In this document: positions 36,380 to 48,678 of the stretch, piece after piece
Position numbering within the stretch: position 1 is the stretch's first letter
Layout: each line of letters begins with the position of its first letter
Source: Metopolophium dirhodum
Lineage: Eukaryota > Arthropoda > Insecta > Hemiptera > Aphididae
Length of the DNA: 64,000 nucleotides
Reading direction: 5' to 3'
NCBI RefSeq assembly: GCF_019925205.1
Contig: NC_083560.1
Location: 43,384,270 to 43,448,269, forward strand
Notes under the pieces: model-generated
The model's database searches: none
What the model saw: the letters and a program-made list of their open reading frames with translations, nothing else
Told to the model about the DNA's origin: nothing
Position numbers and translations under genes: made by a program

Positions 36380-36570
36380 ACTTAAATACCGCGAAATTCG
36401 CTTATACATAATATGAAAACATTGAAAACATAAAAGACTAACGATTTTGCACAATCACGGTCTCCTCACGGAACACGAACACTATCACGCGCGAAGATAT
36501 CAGTATTTTTCACTCATCGCACCGCTGCGTAACGCGACGTAACAGTGCAACCGTGAACCACCGCGCACAA
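36380..36570 (-). promoter_or_regulatory. Possible CpG-rich promoter/first-exon segment
   Basis: The sequence between 36440 and 36570 is unusually rich in CpG (CACGCGCGAAG, GCGTAACGCGACGTAAC, ACCACCGCGCAC) for this AT-rich region and lies just upstream, on the minus strand, of the exon-like array and the exons at 34 kb. No TATA box or initiator could be singled out. The call is inference from composition and position. Confidence 0.2.
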
Positions 36571-38204
36571 ACATAAAAACACAAACTAAATCAGTTGCTT
36601 ATCGTTTATTCAAGATTTTAAGCAAAGAAATTGGAGTGTACCTACAGTGTATTGATACGTCGGCACGTCGCATTGGGTCAATTTTGAGCCAACACGTTTT
36701 GAAAATTTTAGCGTATCAATTTGACTTGTTCTATTACAAACCTAATAGAGAGGCTAGTCTTTATTTAATTCAGATCGGAGCATAATCGAATGTAGCTATT
36801 GACTATTATTTTTCTTCCGTCTTTTTTAGACTCAATACATTGCAGTTTTTAAACAATATATTGAAACCCGTGTAAAGCGATGTTTTTATTGCGGTGTGCA
36901 GTTTTTGAGAGGTGGTAATCGGTAAGTGTGTAATATATAGCAAATGTGTTGAATACAATATTTTATATTTTTATTGTAAATACGATTTATATTCACACAC
37001 AAAAAATTTTAAATAATATTATATACATATATATAATAATAAATGTTGGCAATTGTCACCAAATACCATAATGGTATAATATTATAATAAGTACAATACT
37101 ATAATGGCTTTTTTTAAGAGAATTTGATGCCGTGATTTTTTTGTTTTTGTCTAAATTTTTAAAATATGAAAATAAATCACTTTTTCCATTTGAATTGAGT
37201 GCATTGTACGAGCAATTGGTAAATAATAGTTTGCTTTACATTGAATTAACAATCCGTCATTGTCCCGGATTAATATGAATCGCAGTGGCACAGTGGCTCT
37301 GAACCTAAGTATCGAGGAGGGCAGCCACTAACCTTGTTTGAATAGTTGGGAGGGTTGGTGAACTGTGGTGGATTATTGGGTGAAAACTGGTTGCCCAATG
37401 CCGTGCATTGGTATAATATTTACAATACCTACTAATAATAAAACCTATTTGTACAGTTATAACGTAGGTATACTAATATTAACTTAGTAAGCAACAATAA
37501 TATAACATTATATCGGTAACATTTATTTATTTATTAAATATTTTCAATGCAAAATGCAAATGCCCCGTCTTGGAATGATTTAACCATGAACAAATAAATA
37601 AACAATACAATACTAAATTTGAAAATAAGAAAATTATACTATCTAGGTACATAAAGTAAAATAACAATAATAAATCCAGAACAATGGCGCTTGATGAATA
37701 ATAAAGTATGGTTAGTTGGATCAAAAAAGATGTGTCCTAAAATATTATAATATTTATCCATATAATATTAGCTATGTTTTAGTCAGAAATTAGTTACTAT
37801 TTAAACTTGCCATATTGCTATAGTAGAAAAATAAATTTGTGACAGAAATTATTATAATTTATTGTATTGTACAAATAATTATAGTACAACTAGTTTGTAT
37901 TACATCACAATAAAAATGTAATTTTAATTATAACACAACACAATATATGATTTCAATTAAAATATTTTAAATTAGATTTAATTTAATATTTCTTACCAAG
38001 ATTTATACGCAAATATGTCTCCAAGTTACGAGTCTTGCTTATTACCAAAATATACACTATAGATTAGAAATTAGAATACCGGAAGATGGATTATCCGGGC
38101 GAGGATACTACTACACTAGTAGCACAGAATTTAACTTTTAGTTGCCTATTCAAGCGCCTTATTTTGTGATATGATATTATTATGATAAATTTTATTATTT
38201 TATA
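36571..38204. other. Intergenic, no gene recognised
   Basis: AT-rich. A segment at 37250-37420 has TGGCACAGTGG, an exact fit to the tRNA A-box pattern TRGCNNAGYGG, but no matching B box follows, so a SINE or tRNA is not called. Confidence 0.3.
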
Positions 38205-38960
38205 TTAATTAATTCTGAGCAGAGCGATGAAGTTATTGACTACCTATTGCATTAACACATTGTGTGTTTTTCTTATTTCTTTTAGATTCTGAGTGGAGCA
38301 AAAGAATGTGTTCATTTTACAATGGTTTATTTTTCTGTCGTCAGCAATTCTGGGTGGTAAAATTTATTCGATTTTCTAGTTGATACTTTTGAAATTTTAG
38401 AAATTATTTATATTATTTTCGATAAAAACTTTACCATTTAGTAAAACAGCCTCAACATTTAATTGGTTCCTTATAAATATCACTAAAGAAAGTTCAAAAA
38501 TATTAAAGATCTATTATGCTATAGATTCTATAAGCATACATTTCGAAAATGTTCAAACTCTTTTTTGAGTTAAAAATCCATAAAAGTTCTTCCTTTATTA
38601 CCTACCTAATTTTTTTTAAGCGTTTGAATTTAAAATTTTTACTATATCCGATTTTTATCGGTATATTAATGAATTTTCATTTATTAATTTTTGATATTTT
38701 ATTGTAATTTAAAAACTAATAACTTTAAGCATTAAAATAACCATTCTCATAGTTATTTGGTAAAATTTTCAAACAATTTTCACTCTTTTTGAGCTATTTA
38801 TAACCTAGAAATTTACAAATTTTGTAAATTATTTTTAGTAACAAATTCATAAACGTTTTTCTTTTCATAGCGAATATTAAAAATTCTTATAGAAAATTGC
38901 ACACAAGTTTTTTACTTGTAACGAAAAAAATATTGTTTACTGGAAAGTAACAAATTAATT
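38205..38960 (+). repeat. Copy of the dispersed GATTCTGAGCGGAGC repeat, diverged
   Basis: Starts with TTCTGAGCAGAGCGATGAAG and TTAGATTCTGAGTGGAGC (38208, 38281) and runs through the AAATTTTTAC / TTTGAGCTATTTAT internal blocks shared with the copies at 41.6, 54.3 and 63.4 kb. Nothing coding. Confidence 0.6.
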
Positions 38961-39620
38961 TTTTTATGTGCGTTTGAATTTAAAATGTTAAAAATATGGG
39001 ATATTTAGTGGTTAATTATCGAATTCATCAAGACCTTAGATTATTGACGTAGCTGACTTTTTTAAAACATATGTTTTGTAAATATTAGTGTTAGTTATTG
39101 TTTACTGTTTATAAGTTTACCGCGTAACCTAACCTAACCGGAAAGTGAAATTAATTTTTTACAAGCGTTTGAAGTAAGACATTGGATATTCACCAGTAAA
39201 CTCGTTTGTTATTGATCAAATACGTACAAGGATCGTGCTACAATGAAAACATCGATGTACAAAATATTGTGTTCAAATGGTACAGTCGACGTTCCGGTCA
39301 CAAGAGTGCGCCACTAATAACCACGGCAGAGACATGATTTTGTCGTATATTATACAAATGAAGACTTATTTAAAACCAATACATTTAAGTAACCTATTCA
39401 ATAACAGGAAGGACCAGATTTACGCCTAGGCCAATTGATAAAAAAATGTATTATTGTTTATTAGAATTTATAATTACTACTTGTTATGTTTATAATTACT
39501 ACTAACCAAATTTGTTTATAATGAAATGAATTTATTAGTTTATATATATATATATATATATAACAATATTTCAATGTATTATAATATTATATATACATAA
39601 TATATATATTATATAGTATA
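38961..39620. other. Intergenic, with (TA)n at about 39540-39562
   Basis: No gene recognised. A short TA dinucleotide run and palindromic AT sequence lie just before the MITE at 39621. Confidence 0.4.
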
Positions 39621-40511
39621 CAGTAGCGGACTATACCGATGGGATATCGGGACTTTTCTCTGCTAGTAGTGGGCCGGGGGCTGTTATATTTTATTATTAT
39701 TAATAATAATTGGAGGTAGGTATTCCTGTTTTGTGGCTTTAGAGAATAATATTGATGTTGAAGACATTATTTACATTGTTAAAATTAAAGTGATTTATTA
39801 GATTAAAAAAAAACTATGGTAATTTTTTTTAAATCAAATATTGTTTTTATTAAGAGGATGTCACACCCACATGTGTTGTCTCCTTTTTACAAATGTTTAA
39901 ACGTACAACATAGCAAATACTGTTTTGCGCGGGACCACTTTTGTCTTTCTGTGTTTGTAGTAGTGGCTCCAAAATTTCTGAACATATAGGGTGGAAAATT
40001 ATCTATGCAACAGCGTGCCCATATTTTAGATAACATAAATACAATAAAAGTTATTTGCTTCTAAACATTTTGTTTTTTGTTTTTTTCATTTGCTTATAAA
40101 AAATGATTTGATGGTGCTATTATAAAAAAGCATGCTGTTGCACAGACAAAAGTTCTTCTTTACGTATTGTAAAAATTTGATTGTTCTACAGCAAATATGG
40201 TGCGAGAAAAATTGTACCGCGCAAAACAGTTTTTGCTATGTTGTACATTCGTAAGACGGTGACGACACATACGGGTGCGACATCCTCTTAAGTGCAAAAT
40301 ATGAATTTAGTTTATTGTTCATAAAATACTAATTTGAGGCCAAAATTTGTTATACAATTTCATAATAACTTTAAGCATGTATTGATACATACTATAAAAA
40401 TAAATAATCACTAAATGTATCTGAAATCAGCCAAATCCAATTTAAGGTTCGATCATACAGTTTTCCTAGGCCGATATTTTTTATAGTCGAGTAGTCCATA
40501 GTCCATCACTG
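39621..40511. mobile_element. hAT-like MITE (891 bp), host to a second MITE
   Basis: Ends CAGTAGCGGACTAT and, inverted, CAGTGATGGACTAT agree at 11 of 14 positions, a CAGTG-type hAT terminus. The flanking 8-mers (ATAGTATA, TGTATTTA) do not match well, so an old insertion is assumed. No coding content. About half its length is the TTAA-flanked element inserted at 39854. Confidence 0.6.
39854..40287. mobile_element. TTAA-flanked MITE (434 bp), piggyBac/Kolobok-like
   Basis: TTAA lies on both sides (39850-39853, 40288-40291), and the ends GAGGATGTC-CACCC are inverted. The inverted arms extend far inward: GTACAACATAGCAAA-ACTGTTTTGCGCGG occurs in both orientations (about 39902 and 40250). TTAA duplication is used by piggyBac and Kolobok; the sequence does not decide between them. 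Related right ends lie at about 23,005 and 58,280. Confidence 0.8.
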
Positions 40512-41394
40512 TGTATTTATGATAAACCTAATTATGGAAGTTGGTAGGTACCCAACAGTATAAATTGTAAACTCATTATACATTTATACATATCAAATTG
40601 TATTATTCCTGTTTATTTGCATTATTAGGTATATTATTATTATTTCTTAGTCATTACCTATGTACCTAATATGAATGTTTCAACTATGAGTTTTTTGTAT
40701 CGATACATATCAAAATATATTTAAAACTAAGAGATGTGAGTACGTGTACACATAATTTATGAACAAATATACCTGTACTAAAATTCAAAATGAATCGATT
40801 TGTGGCGGTGAATTAATAAGATCTTAAAAAATAGTAGAAAACAAGATTTATAAAGAAATATTTTGAAAATCATATATTTTCGATGTACTAAAACGAGTAG
40901 TAAACATATCAATCTATAGGTACGCATAAATATTTTTACGTGATACATTTTCATCTGAAGATAGCGTATTGTACGAGTAAAAAAATATATTTAAATATTT
41001 AACTCATGAAATGTTATATTATGGAGCAATTCTATGGCACTCGTGTTGGCTTATATTTCTGAAGGTTTTTTTTCGACCAGGGAATTTTTAACAAGGTATC
41101 AATGGTTATTTTATTTGTTATTTTTTTTTACTACCTACCCATCACGGCATGGGTTAAATATTTAGAGGCTGTTGTAAAATAAAGGTTCCGTAGTTTAAAC
41201 CTTCGTGGTAACTAATACCTATACATTCTACAATCTACATAATATTATATACTAATTAATACTTTTTTTTATTGTCATTTGTCTTATGCATAATATAGAT
41301 AACAAATTAGTATATTACTAAACCTTATATTATATAATATTCCAGAAAATGGCATTCGTATTATAGCCAAAATAAAAAAGTCCCGATTGTAAAA
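40512..41394. other. AT-rich intergenic sequence
   Basis: No gene, RNA or element end recognised. Confidence 0.3.
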
Positions 41395-42110
41395 AGGTGG
41401 ACAAGTAGGTACCACTCTCCTGTACAGTAGTTATCAAGCATGTCGTTGTAATATGGATGTGTTACATTTTAATTTAATGATAAATCATTAAACACGAAAA
41501 GCGATACTGAGCGGAGATGTCGTGTCAGACTAGCACACGACATTATTCGTATACGTATAAATAATCAAATTTAATAGTAAAAAAAATTAACAAATATCAA
41601 AAATATCTCAATGCTATAAATAGCGTTACTTTCCGGTGTACTTTTTCTTTTTATAGAGGTATAAAAACTTGTTGGAAAACTTATATTAAAATATCTTGTG
41701 TTAGCTATGAAAAGAAAAATTATTAAGAATTCTGAATTTCTAACTGAAAAATAATTTACGAAAATTGATAAAATTAACATGGCTATAAATAGCTCAAAAA
41801 GAGTCAAAATAGTTTGAACATTTTACCATGTATGTGAAATGCTAATATAAGTATTTGGTGAACGTTTCAAGAGTCTACGGAAATTAAAAGTTTCGTTTAA
41901 GTAAATTTTTATTTTTATTTTAAGTAGAAAAACTTATGTGAAATCTTCTATTAAAATTTTCAATCTTAGCTATGAAAAGCAAAACTTTTATGAATTTCTA
42001 ACTTAAAAGTAATTTCTGATTTAATTTTGTTTTAATATTTTATATTTTGAGCAATGAATGTATTGATTTTTTATTCACGTGTGTTTTTAATATTTTTTGA
42101 CTGTCATCAC
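41395..42110. repeat. Composite fragments of the dispersed repeat
   Basis: 41395-41530 has the GTGGACAAGTAGGTACCACTC, CTGTACAGTAG and ACTGAGCGGAGATGTCG block. 41600-42110 carries the ATAAATAGC / AAAACTTATG internal blocks and, near the end, TCATCACTATTTTAGACGG and GGTAGGAAAGTGAATATAGTTGG. Strongly diverged and non-coding. Confidence 0.5.
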
Positions 42111-42559
42111 TATTTTAGACGGTAATAATGCTTTTATATTCTATTTCAACATATTTTCTGGTAGGAAAGTGAATATAGTTGGTAATTTGGATTATCATAA
42201 ACAAAATTTACGTACTCATATATATATACAACATAATATTCATGTTAATCGTATTACGTATAGGTATTATATTAAATTATAAATAAGAGAATATAAAAAA
42301 AAAAAAAATTGTTTTGAAAAATTATTATTAATTATTATAAAATATTGAGGTGAGCTTGTCCGGGCTGCCACAAGGTAATTTCCCGAGACGAAATGTTCAG
42401 CCAATCCGCCGCTGGTAGGTATATCTATTATTTAACAATATAATAAATTTCAGTCTACATAAAAAAATAATCATTTACAATAATTATGTCCGTATAGCCA
42501 TATTATATAAAAGCTGTTATTTATTTACGATTTAGATAGTATATAGTACTAATTAAGTA
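42111..42559. other. AT-rich intergenic sequence
   Basis: No gene recognised. A short less AT-rich stretch at 42350-42415 has no identified origin. Confidence 0.3.
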
Positions 42560-42900
42560 GTATCTAAGTAGACACGTTCGAATGTGCCGAGTGTATATTA
42601 AGTTGCCTATAAAATGTCCCTTAGAATCTGGTAGATACGGACGACGGACCGCATCGTAAAATGTCATAATCAATATTATTTTTTATAATTTATTTGTACG
42701 TTAATATTATTATTGCAAGGTAGACAGTAAAATATAAATTTTATAATTTTTAAATGTCAAAATAAAATTGAAAATACTACTATTTTTATTGAAATTAAAA
42801 AACAAACATTCACCATAATATTGTTTTGTATAATTATATTCTAATAACTAAAGGTCTGAGTTAAAGCTTTAATATATTATAAACGTCGAAAATCCCCCCC
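42560..42900 (+). repeat. Third, partial copy of the 56/58 kb duplicated segment
   Basis: AAGTTGCCTATAAAATGTCCCTTAGAATCTGGTAG matches 56950-56985 and 61405-61445 almost exactly. Further matches follow at TTGAAAATACTACTATTTTTATTG and in the ATATTGTTTTGTATAATTATATT stretch. This shows the segment is a dispersed family, not only a local duplication. Confidence 0.6.
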
Positions 42901-43084
42901 CCCTCAAAGTGTAATTACAACATGGAGTACTTGAAACACATTTGTACCTTAAAAAGCTTCGTGTACACGTTCCAAAAAAAAATATACAAATGCATTGAAA
43001 TCCGAGACCTAGACTAATAATAAATAAAGAATAATGAATAAAGGCTTTGATTTACGCCACTCTCTACGTAGGTACTCATTGACA

Positions 43085-43350
43085 GCCTTATTATTTTCCG
43101 AACATTTACGGTGCCCCGGACGCATGTCAAATCCCGGAAAATAATTAAACGGACCGTACAATTCCGGAATGTAAATATTCGGACCGTGATATCACAGACC
43201 GTAAAAATCCGGAAAGTTGTAAACCGTATATTCCCGGACTGTAAAAATCCGGAAAATATAAATGTATGGACCGTTATATCCCGGACCTTAAAAATCCAGA
43301 AAGTAAAAATGTACGGGCCGTTATATCCCGGACCGTAAGAATCCGGGAAA
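43085..43350 (+). repeat. Degenerate tandem repeat, ~60-bp unit with CCGGACCGTAAAAATCCGG core
   Basis: Four to five units contain CCGGACCGTAAAAATCCGGAAA-type cores with GGACCGTTATATC spacers. The outer CCGGA/TCCGG are inverted, giving a small stem. A 33-bp block at 43085-43117 (from GCCTTATTATTTTCCGAAC to GGTGCCCC) recurs identically at 53342-53374. Confidence 0.75.
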
Positions 43351-45772
43351 TAAATTTATTTATGTTTAGTTTTATTTATATATTGTACATATTCTAATTC
43401 TTACAAGTTAAACTAGGTATAGAACTTTGTACATCCTACACAAGCTTTCAGCATTTTCGAGACATCATTATTGCATATCATATTGTTATATTTAATTTAT
43501 ATATATTTGTGAAATGAAAATTAAATAAATTTGTATTATTTATTAATATTTTATAATATATGTAATTATCGTGTATTGAATTTATTATCAATTTGATATT
43601 TTGGATTCTGAGCAAATCGATGTATGTATTGACAATGATTTATGTGTTTTTATTTTTTGGGTCTGTCACCTGTGTGTGTACACTAAGGTATTTTCCAAAA
43701 AATCTGAAGATAGATTTTTTTTAAAAATAGGTATATTTTATTTTCAAATTTGGACATAATTAGATATTTAATCGAAGAATGATTTTTATTTTTTTCGTTA
43801 AATATTATTTGTGGGTACTGGGTACAGGGTGCTTATTTGAAACAACTAAATTACCTATATCGGTTATATCAAATATAATGTATTCGCCAAAAATGAATTC
43901 AACCTATAGAATATACTGTTTTACTAATAGTAAAATAAATTAATATAATAAAATATATACTTTAATAGGTGTCTACTTAGTAATATAGGCTGACAAGCTT
44001 TCGCTCAAAATTTGTTTTTCGTATATATGAAAATATGAAATGATTTATCATCGAATCCAAAATTAACATGTGTAATTTTTTTTCTGGTTAGGGTACAGGT
44101 TACATAGATATATCATTTTTTCACTGTGTAGGAGTAGGAACTAACATACTCAATTTTTTTACCGTCTAAGAACTTGCATGTTGTGTATAGCATTTTTTCC
44201 ACAATCTAGGAACTAACATTTTTTTATTTACCTGCTGTTATAGGAAAATATTATATTATAATATTATATAGAACTTAATATTTAATTACATCGCTTATAA
44301 ATTACTTTATTTATGAATTTTTAGTAGGTAGGCTACACAATGAAAAAAATAAAATAAATATTTTATATAAATAAATAACTTACCCCTACTTAATAATTAT
44401 TACTAAACTTAAATAAAGAATATTTAATTTAGACATTATATTAGTTATATTATTATTGTACATTATTTGTACCTTTATGGATTTCAATAATACTAGGTGA
44501 TATTGTTTTTTTTAATAATATGTAGGTACGTAATTTACGATTTACCATTGTAAATATGCTTATGCGTGCATTCAAATTTAGCTAGTTTATAAATTTAAAT
44601 TAGTTACCTTTGGATATTATAATTTACCTATTGTAATAAAACTGTACAAAATTCCCTCACGGAATACCTGGAACACTAATTTCAGTTATTACAAGTACTA
44701 TAAAGTTTAAAATGGTGTATTCCCAAAATTGCTAAATGGACTTGGACGACAGACACGACGCACGGCATGCCGCATAAGATACTCGTTCGTAAAACCCACA
44801 TAATATACCTAAACGATTTTTGAGAAGAGTATAATATAATATGAAATATCAGCAAAACATAATATATCATTTCATCGCCAGCCTAAGCATTGATTACTGT
44901 TAAATTTTCGTGTTCATTGTTTTATAAAAAAAAGTTCAAAACACACACTCTGTGTTTCTTTCAAATTAAATAAATGTATTCAAATACCATTAATTAAGTT
45001 GGTTCATTTTATTATTTGTTATACTTTAATTTTTATAAATATTTTAGTAGGTATTACTTATAAATTATGATAATGTACCTTCTATTTGTCAGTTGTTGTA
45101 AACTCGTGAATTGCTTGACTACAAGTACTACAAGTATTGCAAAATATATTTAATGTATTCTGTATACAACTAGTATATATTGTTCATAGATACCTAACCA
45201 ACCTATTATAACTTATAGGACAGGTAAACTGTGTATAAATGCTTCGTCGGCTTGATGTTTTTTTCTTGATTGTCCATTATAATTAAAATTGTAATGATGA
45301 GATTATTGATGAAAAAATAACAATTAAGAATGTACATTTAGAGTTTAAGTACATAATAGATAATTTTTCATATTTCTGCGGTTTCAGATTATACCATACA
45401 TTATATAATAACCTATTAAGTTTGTTCGTTTTGAAAAAAAAGTGTGCACTAATTTTAGTGTAGTGTCTGGGGAAAGTGTAAGGGGTGTGATCAGAAATCT
45501 GTTTTCAAAATAAACGTTTTCCCTAGTATCCGGGCAAAGTGAATAAAATTCCACTCTTAAAAATTTTTCACTTTTTCATTAATTGAGTGCTTATTAAATT
45601 TTTTGAAGGAATAAATAATGAATTTGAGAAGACAATTTATGATATTATTAATAAATAGTTCTTAAAATAATAGTTTGGACCCCATTTTTTGACACATTAA
45701 GTTAACCTTTAGCGCTTTGCCCTGCAGGTCTCCCCTATACATTTGTCTTGTTACAAGACATACGGATATATT
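43351..45772. other. AT-rich intergenic sequence with repeat fragments
   Basis: At 43603-43690 GGATTCTGAGCAAATCGATG and GTCTGTCACC resemble the left end of the dispersed repeat. At 44130-44225 there is a minor direct repeat of AGGAACTAACAT words. No gene was recognised. Confidence 0.35.
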
Positions 45773-45780
45773 ATATACGC

Positions 45781-48661
45781 TAGGGTGGTCCTTATTTTTT
45801 AAACTTAATTATAATTGGTCCATACCAGCTAGATTTATTAAGTCACATTAGAAATTGATTTGGGTGAAATTTGGAACACGTTACTCAACCCCTTCTGGTG
45901 CCGATTTAGGCTTGAAAAATGGCAAAAGAGGGTAGTTTAATTATTTTTCAAATTTATTAAAAAACCATAGTACTTAGCATAAAAATGTATAGAAACCTTA
46001 TTATAAAGCGTAACTATGTCTATAAAAAGTAATAAAACAAAATTTTTCGTAAATTCATTATTTTCCAAGAAAAATATTAAAAGACAAAATACAAAAAAAA
46101 ATTTTAATAATAATAATAATAATATTTATACTCATAATTGATATGGTTTACTCATCGTTTCGCGGTTGTGATTAGGATACTTTCTACGATAATCTTGAAC
46201 TGTCTGTAAAAAATTTTGAAATTTAATATTAGCTTAAATAGTTATTGAAAAAATGTATTTACTTGCAACAAAAACTGCTTTTGTTCTTCATTTTTGGTAA
46301 TTTTCGAATTGAATTCTTCCATCAGCTTAACATGGCGTTCAGCGGTATCGTTAACGACTTTTAATGATCCAAATATTTCTTTTCCTTTTTTATACTCTTC
46401 ATTTTCTTCCCAGTATATTGGGTCCAGTGATAAAAAATTAGTCTGAATATTAAATCTATTAAACAATTTTATTGATTTATTTGTAATTAAATCAACTGGT
46501 AAATCTTGGCGTATGAAATTAGGGATGTCTTCAATTTTCAATAAATGCTTTTTATTAACTTCTCCTACTTGTTCATACTCTTCAAGCTCATTCGTTAACA
46601 TTTTAATTGCCATTCTTCTTTTTTGTTCAATGGTAACACGGTTGTCAAAAATAGAAAATGTCACACATTCATCACTAAGGTACCATAAATGGTTTATAAA
46701 TTTCTTTAATGCAGTTTCAGCTATTTTTTTGTCGTCGTTTTTATAACTGTATAATTTTTTTATAAAAAGTATATCATTAATAGGAGCCTTTATTGCGTTT
46801 GTAGCAGTGAACCACACTTCAGCATAATATTTTATAATGAAACAACTAATTTTTTTAAGTGACATTTCTTCTGTAGAAGTTAATTTAAATTGATTTTTAA
46901 ATAATAAAATTTTTAATGAATAAATACCCTTGGCCATCCATCGTGCCAAATGATAAGCTCCAGGTTGCCGAAAATTAACATTTCCCTTAAGTTTTCCTAA
47001 GTCTAAAGAAGTCTATCACACTTTTCTTTTCCAACTAAAGTAGGCAGAATCTTAGAGTCCCAATGTACAATACCATAATTTAAATTTAGATCAATAAACT
47101 TAGATTTTATGTTACTTGTGTTGTTTTTTCGAAATATTTTTCGGGCATTTCTTATTGACGTTCGGTTTACTGCAAAATCATTTGTATCTAATGCTACTGC
47201 TTCAATGCATGCTGTTATTAAATGAACAGCGTCTCTATCGCTTATTTTACATTTGTCAAGACATGCTGAAAGGCGAGGTGTCAAAATATCTCTTCTTGCT
47301 CGTTTTTTAACTGGAGTACTTGAAGACGGAATATTTAATTCAATTTCAGATTCTTCAATTATTGTTTCTTCAAACTCAGATGTGTCAGAATCAAATTCAT
47401 TCAAAATATTTGCTAAAACAAAAATAATTTATACTTATAAATAAAATATAATCTAAAATGTAAGTAGTTATGATTTTAAATAAATAGTGATTACCAGTTT
47501 TTAAATATCCAGAATTTTGTTGTATATCTTTTCTTTTATATTCTGCGTCTATCCGTGTGGCTTTTCGTTGTTCCTTTTCAGCTAATTTTACATCTCTACC
47601 AAGCATACATCCAACACGTCCTTTCTGTCGTTGTAATAATAAAAATTCTTTGTCTTCATCAATTTTAATTGTGTTCATTGCATTTGAATGTGCGATGTCA
47701 AATAAATCATCCAATGTTTCTTCAAATTGTTTTTCTCTCAGTCGATATAAATTTCCAATTTTAGTTTTATTTTTTTCTAAACTGCGTAAGTCTTCATACA
47801 ACTTTTTCAACTTTTTTGCACAATTATCACGATCTTGATTTGGAATTCGTGCCTTCTTCCAGTATATTAAATATTCATCAATAGTTAGCAAGGCACTCGA
47901 GTTCAAATTTAAATGTACATTTCGCATATTGTAGTATAAAACACTTAAACAGTTTCGTTTTGAAGGCAATTTACTACCTGTAATTTGATTATTCATAGTA
48001 CCGACTAGAAAAATTTTATTTCATGACATTTTAAACATTAAACACTACCATAGAACAATGCTCTCGTGAGACAGTCGAACCGTAATGGCGTAAGGATTAA
48101 ATACGTTAGTATTAAACGTCTATCTACGAATAATCAGTATATTATTATTATCTGAAAATAAATTCATATATACGATAATAATTGAAATATAAATAATATC
48201 AACAATTGTAGATTATATTTTATTGAAATATCGGCCAGTGAACCGTAATTTATTTATAATCAACGATAATAAGTATCTTTATGACGGTATGATTATATAA
48301 TAATTGAAAAAATCGATTTTGTCAAAAAAACATTTTATTTTTGTTTTATTTATATTTTTCTTAGAAAATAATGAATTTACAAAAAATTTCGTTTAATTAC
48401 TTTTTATAGACATAGTTACGCTCTATAATTAAGATTCTATACATTTTTATGCTAGGTGCTATAGTTTTTATAATAAATTTGAAAAACAATTAAACTACCC
48501 TCTTCGGCCATTTTCAACCCTAAATCGGCACCTGAAAGGGTTGAGTAATACCTTCCAAATTTTACCCAAATTACTTTCTCATGTAACTTAACAAATCCAG
48601 TGGGTACGGATTAAAATATATTTAATAAAATATATCACCTATGTATATAAGGACCACCCTA
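45781..48661 (-). mobile_element. Divergent hAT-like transposon, copy 2, with ~300-bp terminal inverted repeats
   Basis: TAGGGTGGTCCTTAT at the left and its inverse at the right are flanked by the perfect 8-bp duplication ATATACGC (45773-45780, 48662-48669). The inverted repeats continue for about 300 bp with moderate identity; for example, GCATAAAAATGTATAGAA and AGCGTAACTATGTCTATAAA occur inverted near 45,980-46,025 and 48,405-48,455. The interior encodes a minus-strand transposase-like protein homologous to that of copy 1. Length is 2.88 kb. Confidence 0.85.
46132..47996 (-). pseudogene. Transposase-like protein of the divergent element, copy 2 (core deleted)
   Basis: Exon 1 runs from ATG at 47994-47996 to 47495 and is intact (LDDLFDIAHSNAMN, QRQKGRVGCMLGRDVKLAEK). 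An 82-nt intron (47413-47494) has GT/AG borders. Exon 2 continues in phase (NEFDSDTSEFEETIIEESE, acidic; then SACLDKCKISDRDAVHLI) and hits TAG at 47003-47005. The C-terminal half follows in another frame (QPGAYHLARWMAKGIYSLK, GSLKVVNDTAERHVKLM, EEQKQFLLQ) and is joined by an intron (46204-46262) to a last exon reading TVQDYRRKYPNHNRETM, ending at 46132. Compared with copy 1, about 0.5 kb is missing at the frame change, exactly the part with MCFDTTASNT and CRHH. This copy therefore lacks the presumed catalytic core although the rest is nearly undamaged. Confidence 0.75.
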
Positions 48662-48678
48662 ATATACGCATACATATT

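Noticed and set aside
37285..37300. TGGCACAGTGG, an exact tRNA A-box pattern, possible SINE head
   Set aside because: No B box (GGTTCGANTCC-like) at the right distance and no cloverleaf; a single 11-mer match is expected by chance.
43085..43350. CRISPR-like array
   Set aside because: The repeats are degenerate, the spacers are themselves repetitive, and the context is eukaryotic.
46513..47838. Plus-strand open frames of 63-93 codons
   Set aside because: Antisense to the copy 2 transposase exons; no independent motifs.
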